A stretch of DNA of 48,059 nucleotides from Frankiales bacterium (GTDB lineage Bacteria; Actinomycetota; Actinomycetes; Mycobacteriales; SCTD01). The notes under the pieces are model-generated. The model did no database searches. It was not told the origin of the DNA and saw only the letters and a program-made list of their open reading frames with translations. Positions 17,202 to 26,673 of the stretch are shown here, piece after piece. The DNA lies in assembly GCA_025465465.1 (NCBI GenBank), contig JAODND010000093.1:1-48059 (forward strand), given 5' to 3'. The position numbers and the translations under genes were made by a program. Position 1 is the stretch's first letter, and each line of letters opens with the position of its first letter.

Positions 17202-18520
17202 GCGCGCGCCCACTTCGCGAACAGGTCGCCGCGCTGCTTGTAGTCGATGAAGCAGTCCATGGAGGCGGCGGCAGGCGCGAGAAGCACCGTGTCGCCCGGA
17301 CGCGCGAGCGACCGGGCCGCCGCGACGACCTCCTGCATTGCCTCAGTGTCGAGGCGGGAGACCTCGACGACGGGGACATCCGGGGCGTGTCGCTCCAGTG
17401 CCTCACGCAGGACAGCCCGGTCTGTCCCCAGCAGCACGACCGCGCGCAGCCGCGGTGCGGCGGCGCGGACGAGATCATCGACATCGGCGCCCTTGAGCAG
17501 ACCGCCGGCGACCCACACCACCGAGGGGTAGGCCGCCAGCGAGGCCGCCGCGGCATGCGGGTTGGTCGCCTTGCTGTCGTCGACCCACGCGACGCCGTCC
17601 GTCTCGACGACGAGGGTGTTGCGGTGTGCCTCCGGGACGAAGGCCAGCAACCCGTCGCGTACTGCCGCTGCCGGGACACCGAAGGATCGGGCCATGGCTG
17701 CCGCAGCGAGCGCGTTCGCGACGTTGTGGGCGCCGGGAACCCCGATGTCGGCGAGGGTCGCGAGCTCGGTCGCTTCCCCTGGCACGTCGGGGAAGGCGCG
17801 ATCCACCAGCAACTCCTCCACCACTCCCACCTCACCTGCGCGAGGGGGCCGCAGCGTGAACGAGACCCGCCGCCCACGAGCCCCGTCGAGCAGGGCTTGT
17901 ACGTCGTGGGAGTCGCCGTTGCCGATCGCCACGTCGGCGTCGAAGATCCGGGCCTTGGCCAGCACGTACTCGCGGAACGACCCGTGCCAATCGGTGTGGT
18001 CATCCGCGAGGTTGAGGATGGTGCCGGTGTGGGGCTTGACCGTGGACGACCAGTGCAGCTGGAAGCTGGACAGCTCCACCGCGAGCACGTCGTAGTCGTC
18101 GAGGACCGCCTCGAGCAGCGGCAGCCCGACGTTGCCGGCGGCCACTGCCCGGTGGCCGGCCGCCGTCAGCATCGCCTCGAGCATCTTCACGGTCGTCGTC
18201 TTGCCGTTGGTGCCCGTCAGCGCGAGCCACGGCGCCGCCGAAGGCTTCCGGAGGCGCCAGGCGAGCTCGACCTCCCCGATGACCTCGACGCCTCGCGACG
18301 CGGCCTCGACGAGCATCGGGACGGTGGGCCGGAAGCCAGGCGAGGTCACGACGAGCGCGAGCTCGTCCGGCAGGGTGCGCTGCACTGGGAACCCGTCGAG
18401 CTCCGTCACGCTGTCGTCGACCACCGTGACGCGGGCGCCGAGGTCCTGCAGGACCCGCGCTGCCGCCGTACCGGAGACCCCCGCACCCGCGACGGTCACC
18501 GGAAGCCCGTGCCAGTCCAT
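17198..18520 (-). CDS. murD: UDP-MurNAc-L-alanine--D-glutamate ligase
   Basis: 440 residues from ATG 18520 (ATGA overlap with mraY). The N-terminal VTVAGAGVSGTAAARVL binds UDP; GTNGKTTTVKML (about residue 110) is the ATP P-loop; VELSSFQL, NLADDHTDWHG and WVDDSKATNPHA follow. It adds D-Glu to UDP-MurNAc-L-Ala. The active-site residues visible in these motifs are all intact. Confidence 0.97.
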   Translation of the reverse strand: MDWHGLPVTVAGAGVSGTAAARVLQDLGARVTVVDDSVTELDGFPVQRTLPDELALVVTSPGFRPTVPMLVEAASRGVEVIGEVELAWRLRKPSAAPWLALTGTNGKTTTVKMLEAMLTAAGHRAVAAGNVGLPLLEAVLDDYDVLAVELSSFQLHWSSTVKPHTGTILNLADDHTDWHGSFREYVLAKARIFDADVAIGNGDSHDVQALLDGARGRRVSFTLRPPRAGEVGVVEELLVDRAFPDVPGEATELATLADIGVPGAHNVANALAAAAMARSFGVPAAAVRDGLLAFVPEAHRNTLVVETDGVAWVDDSKATNPHAAAASLAAYPSVVWVAGGLLKGADVDDLVRAAAPRLRAVVLLGTDRAVLREALERHAPDVPVVEVSRLDTEAMQEVVAAARSLARPGDTVLLAPAAASMDCFIDYKQRGDLFAKWARA

Positions 18521-19608
18521 CAGCCGAGCGGTCCGTGCGACAGGAACTCCGCGTAGAACAGGCCGAGCGCGAAGGCGACCGCGAGGCCGCAGATGATCCA
18601 GAACCGCACGATGACGGTGTTCTCGGCCCAGCCGGCGAGTTCGAAGTGGTGGTGGATGGGCGCCATGTTGAACACCCGCTTCCGGGTCAGCTTGAAGAAG
18701 CCGATCTGGATGACGACCGAGAGCGTCTCGATGACGAACAGACCGCCGAGCACGACCAGCAGCAGCTCGGTGCGAGTGGCGATGGCGAGCCCGGCGAGCA
18801 GCCCACCGAGCGACAGCGAGCCGGTGTCCCCCATGAAGATCTTTGCGGGCGACGCGTTCCACCACAGGAAGCCGAAGCAGGCTCCCATGGCCGCCGCGGC
18901 GACGAGCGCGAGGTCGAGGGGATCGCGGGCCTGATAGCAGCCTGCCGTCGCGGCCTTGGCCGTGCAGGCGTTGCCGAACTGCCAGAACGCGATGATCACG
19001 TAGGCGCCCAGCACCATGACCATCGAGCCGGACGCCAGGCCGTCGAGGCCATCGGTGAGGTTCACCGCGTTGGAGGTCGCGGTGATGACCAGGTAGGCGA
19101 ACACGATGAAGCCGAGCGTGCCCAGCGACCAGGCCTGGTAGTCGCGGAGGAAGGACAGGTGCGTCGAGGCGGGTGCCAGGTGCGTCGTGCGGTTCTTGAA
19201 CTGCAGCGCGAGCACCGCGAACCCGACGCCGGTGACGAGCTGGCCGCCGAACTTCGCAAGCGCTGTCAGACCGAGCGACCGCTGCTTGCGGATCTTGATG
19301 AAGTCGTCGAGGAAGCCCACCAGCCCGAGTGAGCCCATCAGCCCCAGCACCAGCAGGCCGCTGGCGGTCGGGCCACGGCCTGGGTTGCGCAAGGCGATGA
19401 GGTGGGCCACGAGGTAACCGACAAGGGTCGCGATCAGGATGACCGTGCCGCCCATGGTCGGCGTGCCGCGCTTGGTGGCGTGGCTCGCCGGGCCGTCCTC
19501 GCGGATCTCCTGGCCGTATCCCTGCCGGCGGAAGAACCGCACGACGGCAGGGGTGCCGATGAGGCTGAGGACGAGCGCCGTGATCGCCGCGGTGAGGACG
19601 GAGATCAC
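18520..19608 (-). CDS. mraY: Phospho-MurNAc-pentapeptide translocase MraY
   Basis: Integral membrane enzyme that makes lipid I from UDP-MurNAc-pentapeptide and undecaprenyl phosphate. 362 residues with about ten membrane segments. Family motifs include [15 protein letters not shown] (the first Asp pair), [18 protein letters not shown] and the PIHHHFE triad. GTG 19608 overlaps the stop of the murF-like remnant as GTGA. Its substrate normally requires MurF, which is not complete in this cluster. Confidence 0.97.
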   Translation of the reverse strand: MISVLTAAITALVLSLIGTPAVVRFFRRQGYGQEIREDGPASHATKRGTPTMGGTVILIATLVGYLVAHLIALRNPGRGPTASGLLVLGLMGSLGLVGFLDDFIKIRKQRSLGLTALAKFGGQLVTGVGFAVLALQFKNRTTHLAPASTHLSFLRDYQAWSLGTLGFIVFAYLVITATSNAVNLTDGLDGLASGSMVMVLGAYVIIAFWQFGNACTAKAATAGCYQARDPLDLALVAAAAMGACFGFLWWNASPAKIFMGDTGSLSLGGLLAGLAIATRTELLLVVLGGLFVIETLSVVIQIGFFKLTRKRVFNMAPIHHHFELAGWAENTVIVRFWIICGLAVAFALGLFYAEFLSHGPLG

Positions 19609-19967
19609 GCGCGCGCACCGAGGGCAGCGGCGATCCGGGGGAGGCCTGACACGAGCACGACGTCATGGTCCCGAAGCTCGGCCCGCAACAGTGTGAGGGC
19701 GTCCTGTTCGGTTGCGACGTGTCGCGACTCCTCGCCCCACGAGCCCTCGAGGACGGCGCCGGCGTGCACTGCCCCGGCATCACCGACCACGACCAGCGAG
19801 GTGATGTCGAGGCGGACGAGGTAGCGCCCCAGGTCCATCAGCTCCTCCCGCGCACCGGGCACCCCACTGAGCACCGCGAAGGTCCGGCGGGTCTTGCCCT
19901 GGCTGGCTACGGCCAGGTCACGCAACCCCGCCCGCACCTCAGCGGGCTCCACGACGAGCAGCGTCAC
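19605..19967 (-). CDS. Stand-alone MurF C-terminal-domain-like protein at the murF position
   Basis: 120 residues, GTG 19967 to TGA 19605. It aligns by eye with only the C-terminal domain of Mur[14 protein letters not shown] matches the NPxSxRAALxALA start, RRTFAVLSG matches RRTx[18 protein letters not shown] matches the mid-domain strand, and [24 protein letters not shown] followed by DVVLVSG matches the domain end. The UDP-binding domain, the ATP loop GTNGKT and the central domain are absent, and the usual GEMxELG-EH and KASR motifs are degenerate. A full MurF has about 450-480 residues. Both ends keep four-base overlaps (GTGA with murE and with mraY) and there is no debris, so the small gene looks maintained. 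It could instead be a divergent short family. Confidence 0.8.
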   Translation of the reverse strand: MTLLVVEPAEVRAGLRDLAVASQGKTRRTFAVLSGVPGAREELMDLGRYLVRLDITSLVVVGDAGAVHAGAVLEGSWGEESRHVATEQDALTLLRAELRDHDVVLVSGLPRIAAALGARA

Positions 19968-21409
19968 GAGGACAGCACCTCGCGAAGCACCTCGCGGTCG
20001 TCGAACGGCAGCACGACCCCACCCACGTCCTGCCCGGTCTCGTGCCCCTTGCCGGCCACCACGACCGCGTCGCCCGCATGCGCCAACGACACTGCGAGGG
20101 CGATCGCCGCGCGGCGGTCGACCTCCTGTCGCGCGTCAGGTTGGGCCATCTCGGCGAGGATCGCGAGCGGATCCTCGCTGCGCGGGTTGTCACTGGTGAG
20201 GATCGCGATGTCCGCTCCCTCGACCGCGGCTCGCCCCATGAGCGGTCGCTTCCCGCGGTCCCGGTCGCCACCGCAGCCGAGCACGACGATGACCCGGCCG
20301 GGCGTGACGTCGCGCACGGACCGCAGCAGGGTCGCGACGGCATCGGGGGTGTGCGCGTAGTCCACCAGCACCGCAAACGGCTGCCCCGCATCGATCCGCT
20401 CCATCCGGCCGGGTACGCCCGGGAGCCCTGCCACCCCGGCGACCGCGACCGCGACCGGCACGCCTGCCTGCACGAGGCTCACGACCGCCGCTGCGGCATT
20501 GCTCACGTTGAACCCACCCGGCAGCTGCACCGACGCGCTGACCTCCCCCAGCCGGAAGGTGCTCCCGTCGCTGCGAAGCTCGACGTCGTGCAGCACCCAG
20601 TCGCCCTCGGCACCGAAGGACACGATCGGGACCTGCGCCTCGGCGAGCAGCCGGCGGCCATAGGGGTCGTCCACGTTGACGACGCCGACGTCGGTCCTGG
20701 AGGGCTCGAACAACGACGCCTTGGCCCGGAAGTACTCCTCCATGTCGTGGTGGAAGTCCAGGTGGTCCTGGGAGAGATTGGTGAACGCAGCAACATCGAA
20801 CCGGACACCGTCGACCCGGCCGTAGGCGAGGGCGTGCGAGCTGACCTCCATCGCGACCGCCGTCACCTGCTGCTCCACCATGACGGCGAACAGGGCGTGC
20901 AGGTCGGTCGCCTCCGGGGTCGTCCGGACGCTGGGCACCGCGTCGTCACCGATGCGGGTCAGCACCGTCCCGAGCAAGCCGGTGCGGTGCCCACCGGCCC
21001 GCAGGCCGGCCTCCAGCATGAACGCCGTCGTGGTCTTGCCGTTGGTGCCGGTGACTCCGAGCACGGTCAGCGCCTGGGACGGGTGGCCGTGCACCCAGGA
21101 CGCGATCTCGCCCAGCACCGCCCGGGGGGCACCCGCGACGAGCGCAGGGACGCCGCCGATGCGTGCCGCGCCGGCCTCGTCGGTGAGCACGGCGACGGCG
21201 CCCGCCGCGATCGCCTCGGCCGCGAAGTCAGCCCCGTGCGCACGGGCGCCGGGGAGTCCTGCGTAGAGGTCGCCGGGCTGGACCGCCCGGGAGTCGTGGG
21301 TGCAGCCGGTGACGAGGACGCCGTCGAGGCGGCCCACGACTCGCAGCCCGCTGACCTCGCCGAGCACCTCGGCGAGCGCGCGCGGTGTCGGGTGCGACGG
21401 GCGGAGCAC
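19964..21409 (-). CDS. murE: UDP-MurNAc-tripeptide synthetase (meso-diaminopimelate-adding)
   Basis: About 481 residues. GTNGKTTTAFML is the ATP loop, EVSSHAL and TNLSQDHLDFHH follow, and the C-terminal DNPRSEDP specificity motif predicts meso-DAP as substrate. GKGHETGQ near the end is also typical. The start is placed at GTG 21409, eleven bases after the ftsI stop; no good ribosome site is present and the frame runs further upstream. The stop overlaps the GTG of the MurF-like gene. Confidence 0.96.
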   Translation of the reverse strand: MLRPSHPTPRALAEVLGEVSGLRVVGRLDGVLVTGCTHDSRAVQPGDLYAGLPGARAHGADFAAEAIAAGAVAVLTDEAGAARIGGVPALVAGAPRAVLGEIASWVHGHPSQALTVLGVTGTNGKTTTAFMLEAGLRAGGHRTGLLGTVLTRIGDDAVPSVRTTPEATDLHALFAVMVEQQVTAVAMEVSSHALAYGRVDGVRFDVAAFTNLSQDHLDFHHDMEEYFRAKASLFEPSRTDVGVVNVDDPYGRRLLAEAQVPIVSFGAEGDWVLHDVELRSDGSTFRLGEVSASVQLPGGFNVSNAAAAVVSLVQAGVPVAVAVAGVAGLPGVPGRMERIDAGQPFAVLVDYAHTPDAVATLLRSVRDVTPGRVIVVLGCGGDRDRGKRPLMGRAAVEGADIAILTSDNPRSEDPLAILAEMAQPDARQEVDRRAAIALAVSLAHAGDAVVVAGKGHETGQDVGGVVLPFDDREVLREVLSS

Positions 21410-21419
21410 GGGTTCGAGG

Positions 21420-23240
21420 TTAGGGCGCGACGAGCTGGAACCGCGGAGCCACCGTCCCCGTCGGCGGGACCGCATACGAGCGCAGCGCGAATCCCATCAC
21501 CTTGCTGAACAGCGGGGCGGCGACCTGTCCGCCGAAGTAGCCGCGCTTGCCGGTGCCCTGCAGCACGACGGCGACGACGAAGCGCGGTGCGTCGGCCGGC
21601 GCCATCCCCACGAACGAGGAGGTGTAGGTCCCGTCGTAGTAGCCGCTGCGCGAGCCGTCGGTCGCGACGCGCTGCGCCGTGCCGGTCTTGCCGGAGACGC
21701 GGTAGCCGGCCACGGCCGCCAGCGGTGCCGTGCCCTGCTCGGAGACGGCCGACTCGAGCATCTGGCGGATCTCGGTGGCGACCTGGGTCGAGATCACCCG
21801 CCGCGTCGGCGGCGCGGGTACGGCGATCGGGTGACCGGCGCTGTCGCGCTCCGCCTTGACGATGCTCGGCTGCACCCGCACGCCGTTGTTGGCGATGGTG
21901 GCGTAGACCGATGCGACCTGAAGGACGGTGGTGGACACGCCCTGGCCGATCGGGATGTTGGCGATCGAGGTACCCGACCAGTCGGCAGGCTTCGGCAGCA
22001 GCCCGCGGCTGTCGGCCGGCAGACCGATGCCCGACTTGGAGCCGAAGCCGAAGGACCGCATCGTGTCGTAGAGCGCCTGCGCACCGACCTGCTGCGCGAC
22101 CTTGACCGTGCCGATGTTGCTGGACTTGGCGAGCACGCCGGTGAAGGTGAGGTGCTCGTCGCCGTGCTTCTCGGCGTCGTGCAGGACCTTGTTGCTGACG
22201 CGGAGGCTCGACGGCACGTCGATGACCGTCGACGGCGTGACGATGCCGCGCTGCAGCGCCGCGGCCGCCGTGATGACCTTGTTGACCGAGCCTGGCTCAT
22301 AGACCTGCGCGATGCCCGGAAGACCGTTCATCGCCACCGGGTCGCCGGCCTTCACGTGGTCGGGATCGAACGTCGGTGCGGAGGCGAAGGCGAGCACCTC
22401 GCCGGTCTTCACGTCCATCACGACGATCGTGCCGTTCTTGGCCTCGGTCGCCTGCACCTGCTTGGCGAGCAGGTCCTGCGCATACCACTGCAGGTCCTGG
22501 TCGATCGTCAGCTGCACGTCCTTGCCGTCGATCGGGTCGACGTGGCTGTCGGTGCCGGTCGGGATGACCCGGCCGTAGGCGTCGTGCCGCGCCACGGTCT
22601 TGCCGGGTGTCCCCGCGAGCACCGAGTTGAAGGCACTCTCGATCCCGGCCTTGCCGACGCCGTCGATGTCGGTGTAGCCCAGCACCGCGGCCGCGAGGCT
22701 GCCGGACGGGTGGGTGCGGACCGTCGTGGTCTCCTGCCCGATGCCGGGCAGCCGAAGGTCGATGACCTGCTGCGCGAGAGCCGGGTCGACGCCGCGCTTC
22801 AGGTAGACGAAGGACCGCCCGGAGCTGAGCTTCGTCGTCACGTCAGCGGTGACGAGGCCGAGCAGCGGCGCGACCTTCGCCGCGATGGCGGCGGGGGTGC
22901 AGGCAAGCAGCGCCGTCGGTTGGCAGACCGCCTTGGCGATCGTGGTCGGCTCGGCGTAGACGTTCCGGGCGAGCTGCGAGACCGCGAGCGGGTTGCCGTT
23001 GCGGTCGAGCACCGCGCCGCGCAGGGCCGGGATGGTGATCACCTGGGTGCGCTGCACGCCCTGGTCGGCCGACGCGGTCGGCTGCAGTCCCTGGAGCTGC
23101 ACGAGTCGGCCGGCGAGCAGCATGACGACCGCGCCGAGGATGACGAGACCGCTGCGCAGTCGCACGCCGGGACGTCCGAGTGGGCGGCGTCTGGCCCGCA
23201 CGGGCTTGCGGGTGGGGCGGCGTGCCTGTGGAGGGGTCAC
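21420..23240 (-). CDS. ftsI: Septal peptidoglycan transpeptidase FtsI (PBP3)
   Basis: Class B penicillin-binding protein that crosslinks septal wall with FtsW. 606 residues from GTG 23240 (GTGA overlap with ftsL). A basic N-terminus precedes one membrane helix (about residues 30-47). The pedestal domain starts around PALRGAVLDRNG (about 71). The transpeptidase motifs are SVNK (Ser318, Lys321), SSN (373-375) and KTG (518-520), all intact. The catalytic motif context EPGSVNKVIT is the actinobacterial form. There are no PASTA repeats at the C-terminus. Confidence 0.97.
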   Translation of the reverse strand: MTPPQARRPTRKPVRARRRPLGRPGVRLRSGLVILGAVVMLLAGRLVQLQGLQPTASADQGVQRTQVITIPALRGAVLDRNGNPLAVSQLARNVYAEPTTIAKAVCQPTALLACTPAAIAAKVAPLLGLVTADVTTKLSSGRSFVYLKRGVDPALAQQVIDLRLPGIGQETTTVRTHPSGSLAAAVLGYTDIDGVGKAGIESAFNSVLAGTPGKTVARHDAYGRVIPTGTDSHVDPIDGKDVQLTIDQDLQWYAQDLLAKQVQATEAKNGTIVVMDVKTGEVLAFASAPTFDPDHVKAGDPVAMNGLPGIAQVYEPGSVNKVITAAAALQRGIVTPSTVIDVPSSLRVSNKVLHDAEKHGDEHLTFTGVLAKSSNIGTVKVAQQVGAQALYDTMRSFGFGSKSGIGLPADSRGLLPKPADWSGTSIANIPIGQGVSTTVLQVASVYATIANNGVRVQPSIVKAERDSAGHPIAVPAPPTRRVISTQVATEIRQMLESAVSEQGTAPLAAVAGYRVSGKTGTAQRVATDGSRSGYYDGTYTSSFVGMAPADAPRFVVAVVLQGTGKRGYFGGQVAAPLFSKVMGFALRSYAVPPTGTVAPRFQLVAP

Positions 23241-23749
23241 CCGTGTGCTCCCGTGGGCGTGCTGACGGTGGTGGTAGTGGTGGTGGGGGGCTTCGGCGCG
23301 GTCCAGGTGGTGGAGCTCTTCGGTGGCGTCACGACGGGGGCGACGCCTGCCTGCGGGCTCCCCAGCACCTTGCCGTCGGACAGGCGCAGGAAGGCCGGCG
23401 GGCCGCTCGGGACCATCTTCAGCGCGGTGGCCCGGGCCGCCAGCGAGGCGGGGGCCTGCAGGCCCTGCACCTGACGGGACAGGTCCTGCTCCTGCTGGGC
23501 GAGCGCCCTGTCCTTGGCGCTCAGGTCGTGGATCGCGAACGACTGCTGCGCGACCAGGGTGTTGAGCAGCAGCAGGCCGAGCAGCCCTCCGCCGAGCAGG
23601 ACGACGAGCACGACGACGAACGGCGCCTTCGAGGCGGAGGAGCGGCGCGGCGGGACGAGGCGCAGGGGGGAGGTGCGCTTCGGCGCTTCCTTGGGCAGCG
23701 GGGACCGCAGCGGCATCACCCGGGCTGCGCCGGCGGACGGGGGCGTCAT
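23237..23749 (-). CDS. ftsL: Cell division protein FtsL-like
   Basis: 170 residues. A Pro/Arg cytoplasmic region (about 42 residues) is followed by one membrane helix (about residues 43-64) and a coiled-coil-like stretch ([20 protein letters not shown]) that would bind FtsB and FtsQ. The C-terminal about 40 residues are extracellular and Pro/Thr-rich with a run of Thr, which makes the protein longer than typical FtsL. The name rests on position between rsmH and ftsI plus topology, since FtsL sequences diverge strongly. ATG 23749 overlaps the rsmH stop as ATGA. Confidence 0.86.
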   Translation of the reverse strand: MTPPSAGAARVMPLRSPLPKEAPKRTSPLRLVPPRRSSASKAPFVVVLVVLLGGGLLGLLLLNTLVAQQSFAIHDLSAKDRALAQQEQDLSRQVQGLQAPASLAARATALKMVPSGPPAFLRLSDGKVLGSPQAGVAPVVTPPKSSTTWTAPKPPTTTTTTVSTPTGAHG

Positions 23750-24693
23750 GCGGCACGGGCCTTCTCGGCGGCGCGCAGCCGGACCGACTGCGCGCGGGGG
23801 TTGTCGGCGATCTCGGCCTCGGAGGCCTTGTCCGCCCCGCGCACCAGCAGCCGCAGCTCCGGCTGCTGGCCCTCGGGGACGAAGGGCAGGTCGACGGGGA
23901 CATCGGTCGTGGACCGCGCGACGAGCTCCGCCTTGACGATCCTGTCCTCGAGCGACTGATAGCTCATGACCACGATCCGGCCCCCCACGGACAGCGCGTC
24001 CAGGGCCGCCGGGATCGCGCGCCGGAGGACGCCCAGCTCGTCGTTGACCTCGATGCGGAGCGCCTGGAAGGTGCGCTTGGCCGGGTGCCCGCCGGTACGC
24101 CGGGTGGCCGCGGGGATCGCGTCGCGGACGAGCTCGGCCAGCCGGGCGCTCGACGTCAGCGGGGCTCTGGTGCGCTCCCGCACGATCGCGTCAGCGATCC
24201 GGGAGGCGAACCGCTCGTCGCCGTACTCCTTGAGGAGCCGCGTGAGCGCGCGCCCCTCATAGGTGTTGACGACCTCGGCGGCACTGACGCCGGTCGTCGG
24301 GTCCATCCGCATGTCGAGCGGCGCGTCCTGTGCGTAGGAGAACCCACGGCTGGGCTCGTCGAGCTGCAGCGAGCTGACCCCGAGGTCGAACAGGATCCCC
24401 TGCACGGCGTCGAGCCCGAGATCGGCGAGCACCTGCGGCAGGCGGTCATACACCGCGTGCACGATCGTGACCCGGTCGCCGTAGGGGGCCAGCCGCGTGG
24501 TCGAGCGGCGGAGTGCCTCGGGGTCGCGGTCGAGGCCGATGAGCCGCGCGGGAGTCCGGGCCAGGAGCGCTTCGGCGTGGCCGCCCATCCCGAGGGTGCA
24601 GTCGACGACGACGTCCTCGGCGGACAGCAGCGCGGGGGCGAGCAGGCCGACGCAGCGGTCCAGCAGCACAGGCGTGTGGGCGGGTTCGTGCAT
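23746..24693 (-). CDS. rsmH: 16S rRNA (cytosine1402-N4)-methyltransferase
   Basis: 315 residues (MraW family). It methylates N4 of C1402 in 16S rRNA using [12 protein letters not shown] opens the protein, then the SAM loop [42 protein letters not shown] and the C-terminal [22 protein letters not shown] upstream supports the ATG at 24693. It lies 136 bp downstream of mraZ, the normal order. Confidence 0.97.
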   Translation of the reverse strand: MHEPAHTPVLLDRCVGLLAPALLSAEDVVVDCTLGMGGHAEALLARTPARLIGLDRDPEALRRSTTRLAPYGDRVTIVHAVYDRLPQVLADLGLDAVQGILFDLGVSSLQLDEPSRGFSYAQDAPLDMRMDPTTGVSAAEVVNTYEGRALTRLLKEYGDERFASRIADAIVRERTRAPLTSSARLAELVRDAIPAATRRTGGHPAKRTFQALRIEVNDELGVLRRAIPAALDALSVGGRIVVMSYQSLEDRIVKAELVARSTTDVPVDLPFVPEGQQPELRLLVRGADKASEAEIADNPRAQSVRLRAAEKARAA

Positions 24694-24828
24694 CTCGACC
24701 CCCTCTGGCGGAAAGCGGTGGTGTGCGGCCCTGCTTCCTGGTCCCCGCCCGCTCCCCCGCCTGGCACCGGGGAAGGTGTGCCAGGAGGAGAAGCGGTCGG
24801 AGACCAGACGGCAGGGGGTGGTGCCGTA

Positions 24829-25260
24829 CTAGAAGAGGCCCGGGACCACCTCCTCGGCCTGCTCCGCGAACGCGATGTCCTGCTCGGCCTCGTAGCTCGC
24901 CCAGGTGGCGGCGTCCCAGATCTCGAGCCGGGTGTTGGCGCCGATGACGACGCAGTCCTTGACGAGCCCGGCGTAGCTCCGCAGCGGAGCCGGCACGGTC
25001 ACGCGGCCCTGCTTGTCGGGGGCGTCGTCGACGGCGCCGGCGAACAGCATGCGGCCGAAGTCACGAGCGACCTTGGCGGTGATGGGCGCGGCCTGCAGCT
25101 TGGCGGCCTGCTCGGTGAAGTCGGCGCGCTTGAAGACGTAGAGGCAGCGCTCCTGCCCCTTGGTGATCACCACGCCCTCCGCCAGCTCCTCCCGAAACCT
25201 GGCCGGCAGGAACAGCCGGCCCTTCTCGTCCAACTTCGGGGTGTGGGTGCCGAGAAACAC
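24829..25260 (-). CDS. mraZ: Transcriptional regulator MraZ
   Basis: 143 residues from GTG 25260, with GGAGG seven bases upstream. Two AbrB-like swapped-hairpin units each carry the DxxxR signature: [12 protein letters not shown] (about 9-20) and [12 protein letters not shown] (about 82-93). MraZ forms a ring that binds short direct repeats in its own promoter and represses the dcw operon. Such repeats are visible upstream at 25301-25330. The frame extends upstream of 25260, but the family N-terminus [10 protein letters not shown] starts here. Confidence 0.96.
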   Translation of the reverse strand: MFLGTHTPKLDEKGRLFLPARFREELAEGVVITKGQERCLYVFKRADFTEQAAKLQAAPITAKVARDFGRMLFAGAVDDAPDKQGRVTVPAPLRSYAGLVKDCVVIGANTRLEIWDAATWASYEAEQDIAFAEQAEEVVPGLF

Positions 25261-25300
25261 GGCTCCACCTCCCCTGGTCGCCCCCTCGGGCTCCCGTGTG

Positions 25301-25330
25301 CTCCACGTTACTCCACTATTACCCACTGTC
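25301..25330 (-). promoter_or_regulatory. MraZ operator: three to four 10-bp direct repeats overlapping the mraZ promoter
   Basis: On the minus strand the repeats read AGTGGGTAAT (less its shared first base), AGTGGAGTAA and CGTGGAGCAC, with a degenerate fourth unit ACGGGAGCCC just downstream. The GTGGR core recurs every 10 bp, exactly one helical turn, as known for MraZ boxes. A perfect -35 TTGACA (25327-25332) touches the first repeat, and a likely -10 TAACGT (25305-25310) lies 16 bp away inside repeats two and three. Binding would therefore block RNA polymerase. Confidence 0.8.
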
Positions 25331-25332
25331 AA

Positions 25333-25681
25333 CGATGTTCGAGGCCATCCCACCGGTAAATCTGGAAGAAACCCGCAGGTCAAAGCCTGTGGAGCGCGGG
25401 TGGAGGGAAGTGCGGCCGAGGCCCGGTCAGGAGCGTGCGAGGGAACCGGCGGCTGCGCTCACGCGTCCAGTGGTGGGAGCCGTTCTGCGAACCGTTCTGG
25501 GAGCCGTCGTGGGAACAGTGGTGAGAAGTGGCGCATGCTGGAGGCGGACCTGGTCCACTCCAGTGATCCATCCAGTGATCCATCCGTGACCTGCCTGCGA
25601 CCAGACCGTGGGCGACGCCGGACCCCCGGCGATGCCAGACTCCACCCGCCCGCCCTGACCCGGAGCTGTAGGAGGACCCCC
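25333..25681. other. Intergenic region between divergent mraZ and moxR, with short tandem repeats
   Basis: There is no supportable gene. Two repeat patches are visible: degenerate repeats of GGAGCCGT and GTTCTG at about 25474-25526, and a perfect 12-bp tandem TCCAGTGATCCA twice at 25559-25582. The short frames on either strand here are repeat-derived and lack ribosome sites. The moxR promoter should lie in this region, but I cannot place it. Confidence 0.6.
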
Positions 25682-26668
<987 letters not shown>

Positions 26669-26673
26669 TCGCG

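Noticed and set aside
19605..21475. A frameshifted but complete murF
   Set aside because: No second piece of MurF is found in any frame between murE and mraY; murE is complete up to its overlap with the short gene, so a simple frameshift cannot explain it.
25389..25405. A second pair of MraZ-like boxes (GTGGAG) facing moxR
   Set aside because: The spacing is 11 bp, not 10, only two copies exist and no promoter elements coincide.
25380..25583. 67-codon minus-strand frame with repeated DHW and GSQN motifs
   Set aside because: The repeats follow from short DNA repeats in an intergenic region; no ribosome site, and the frame overlaps the likely moxR promoter region.
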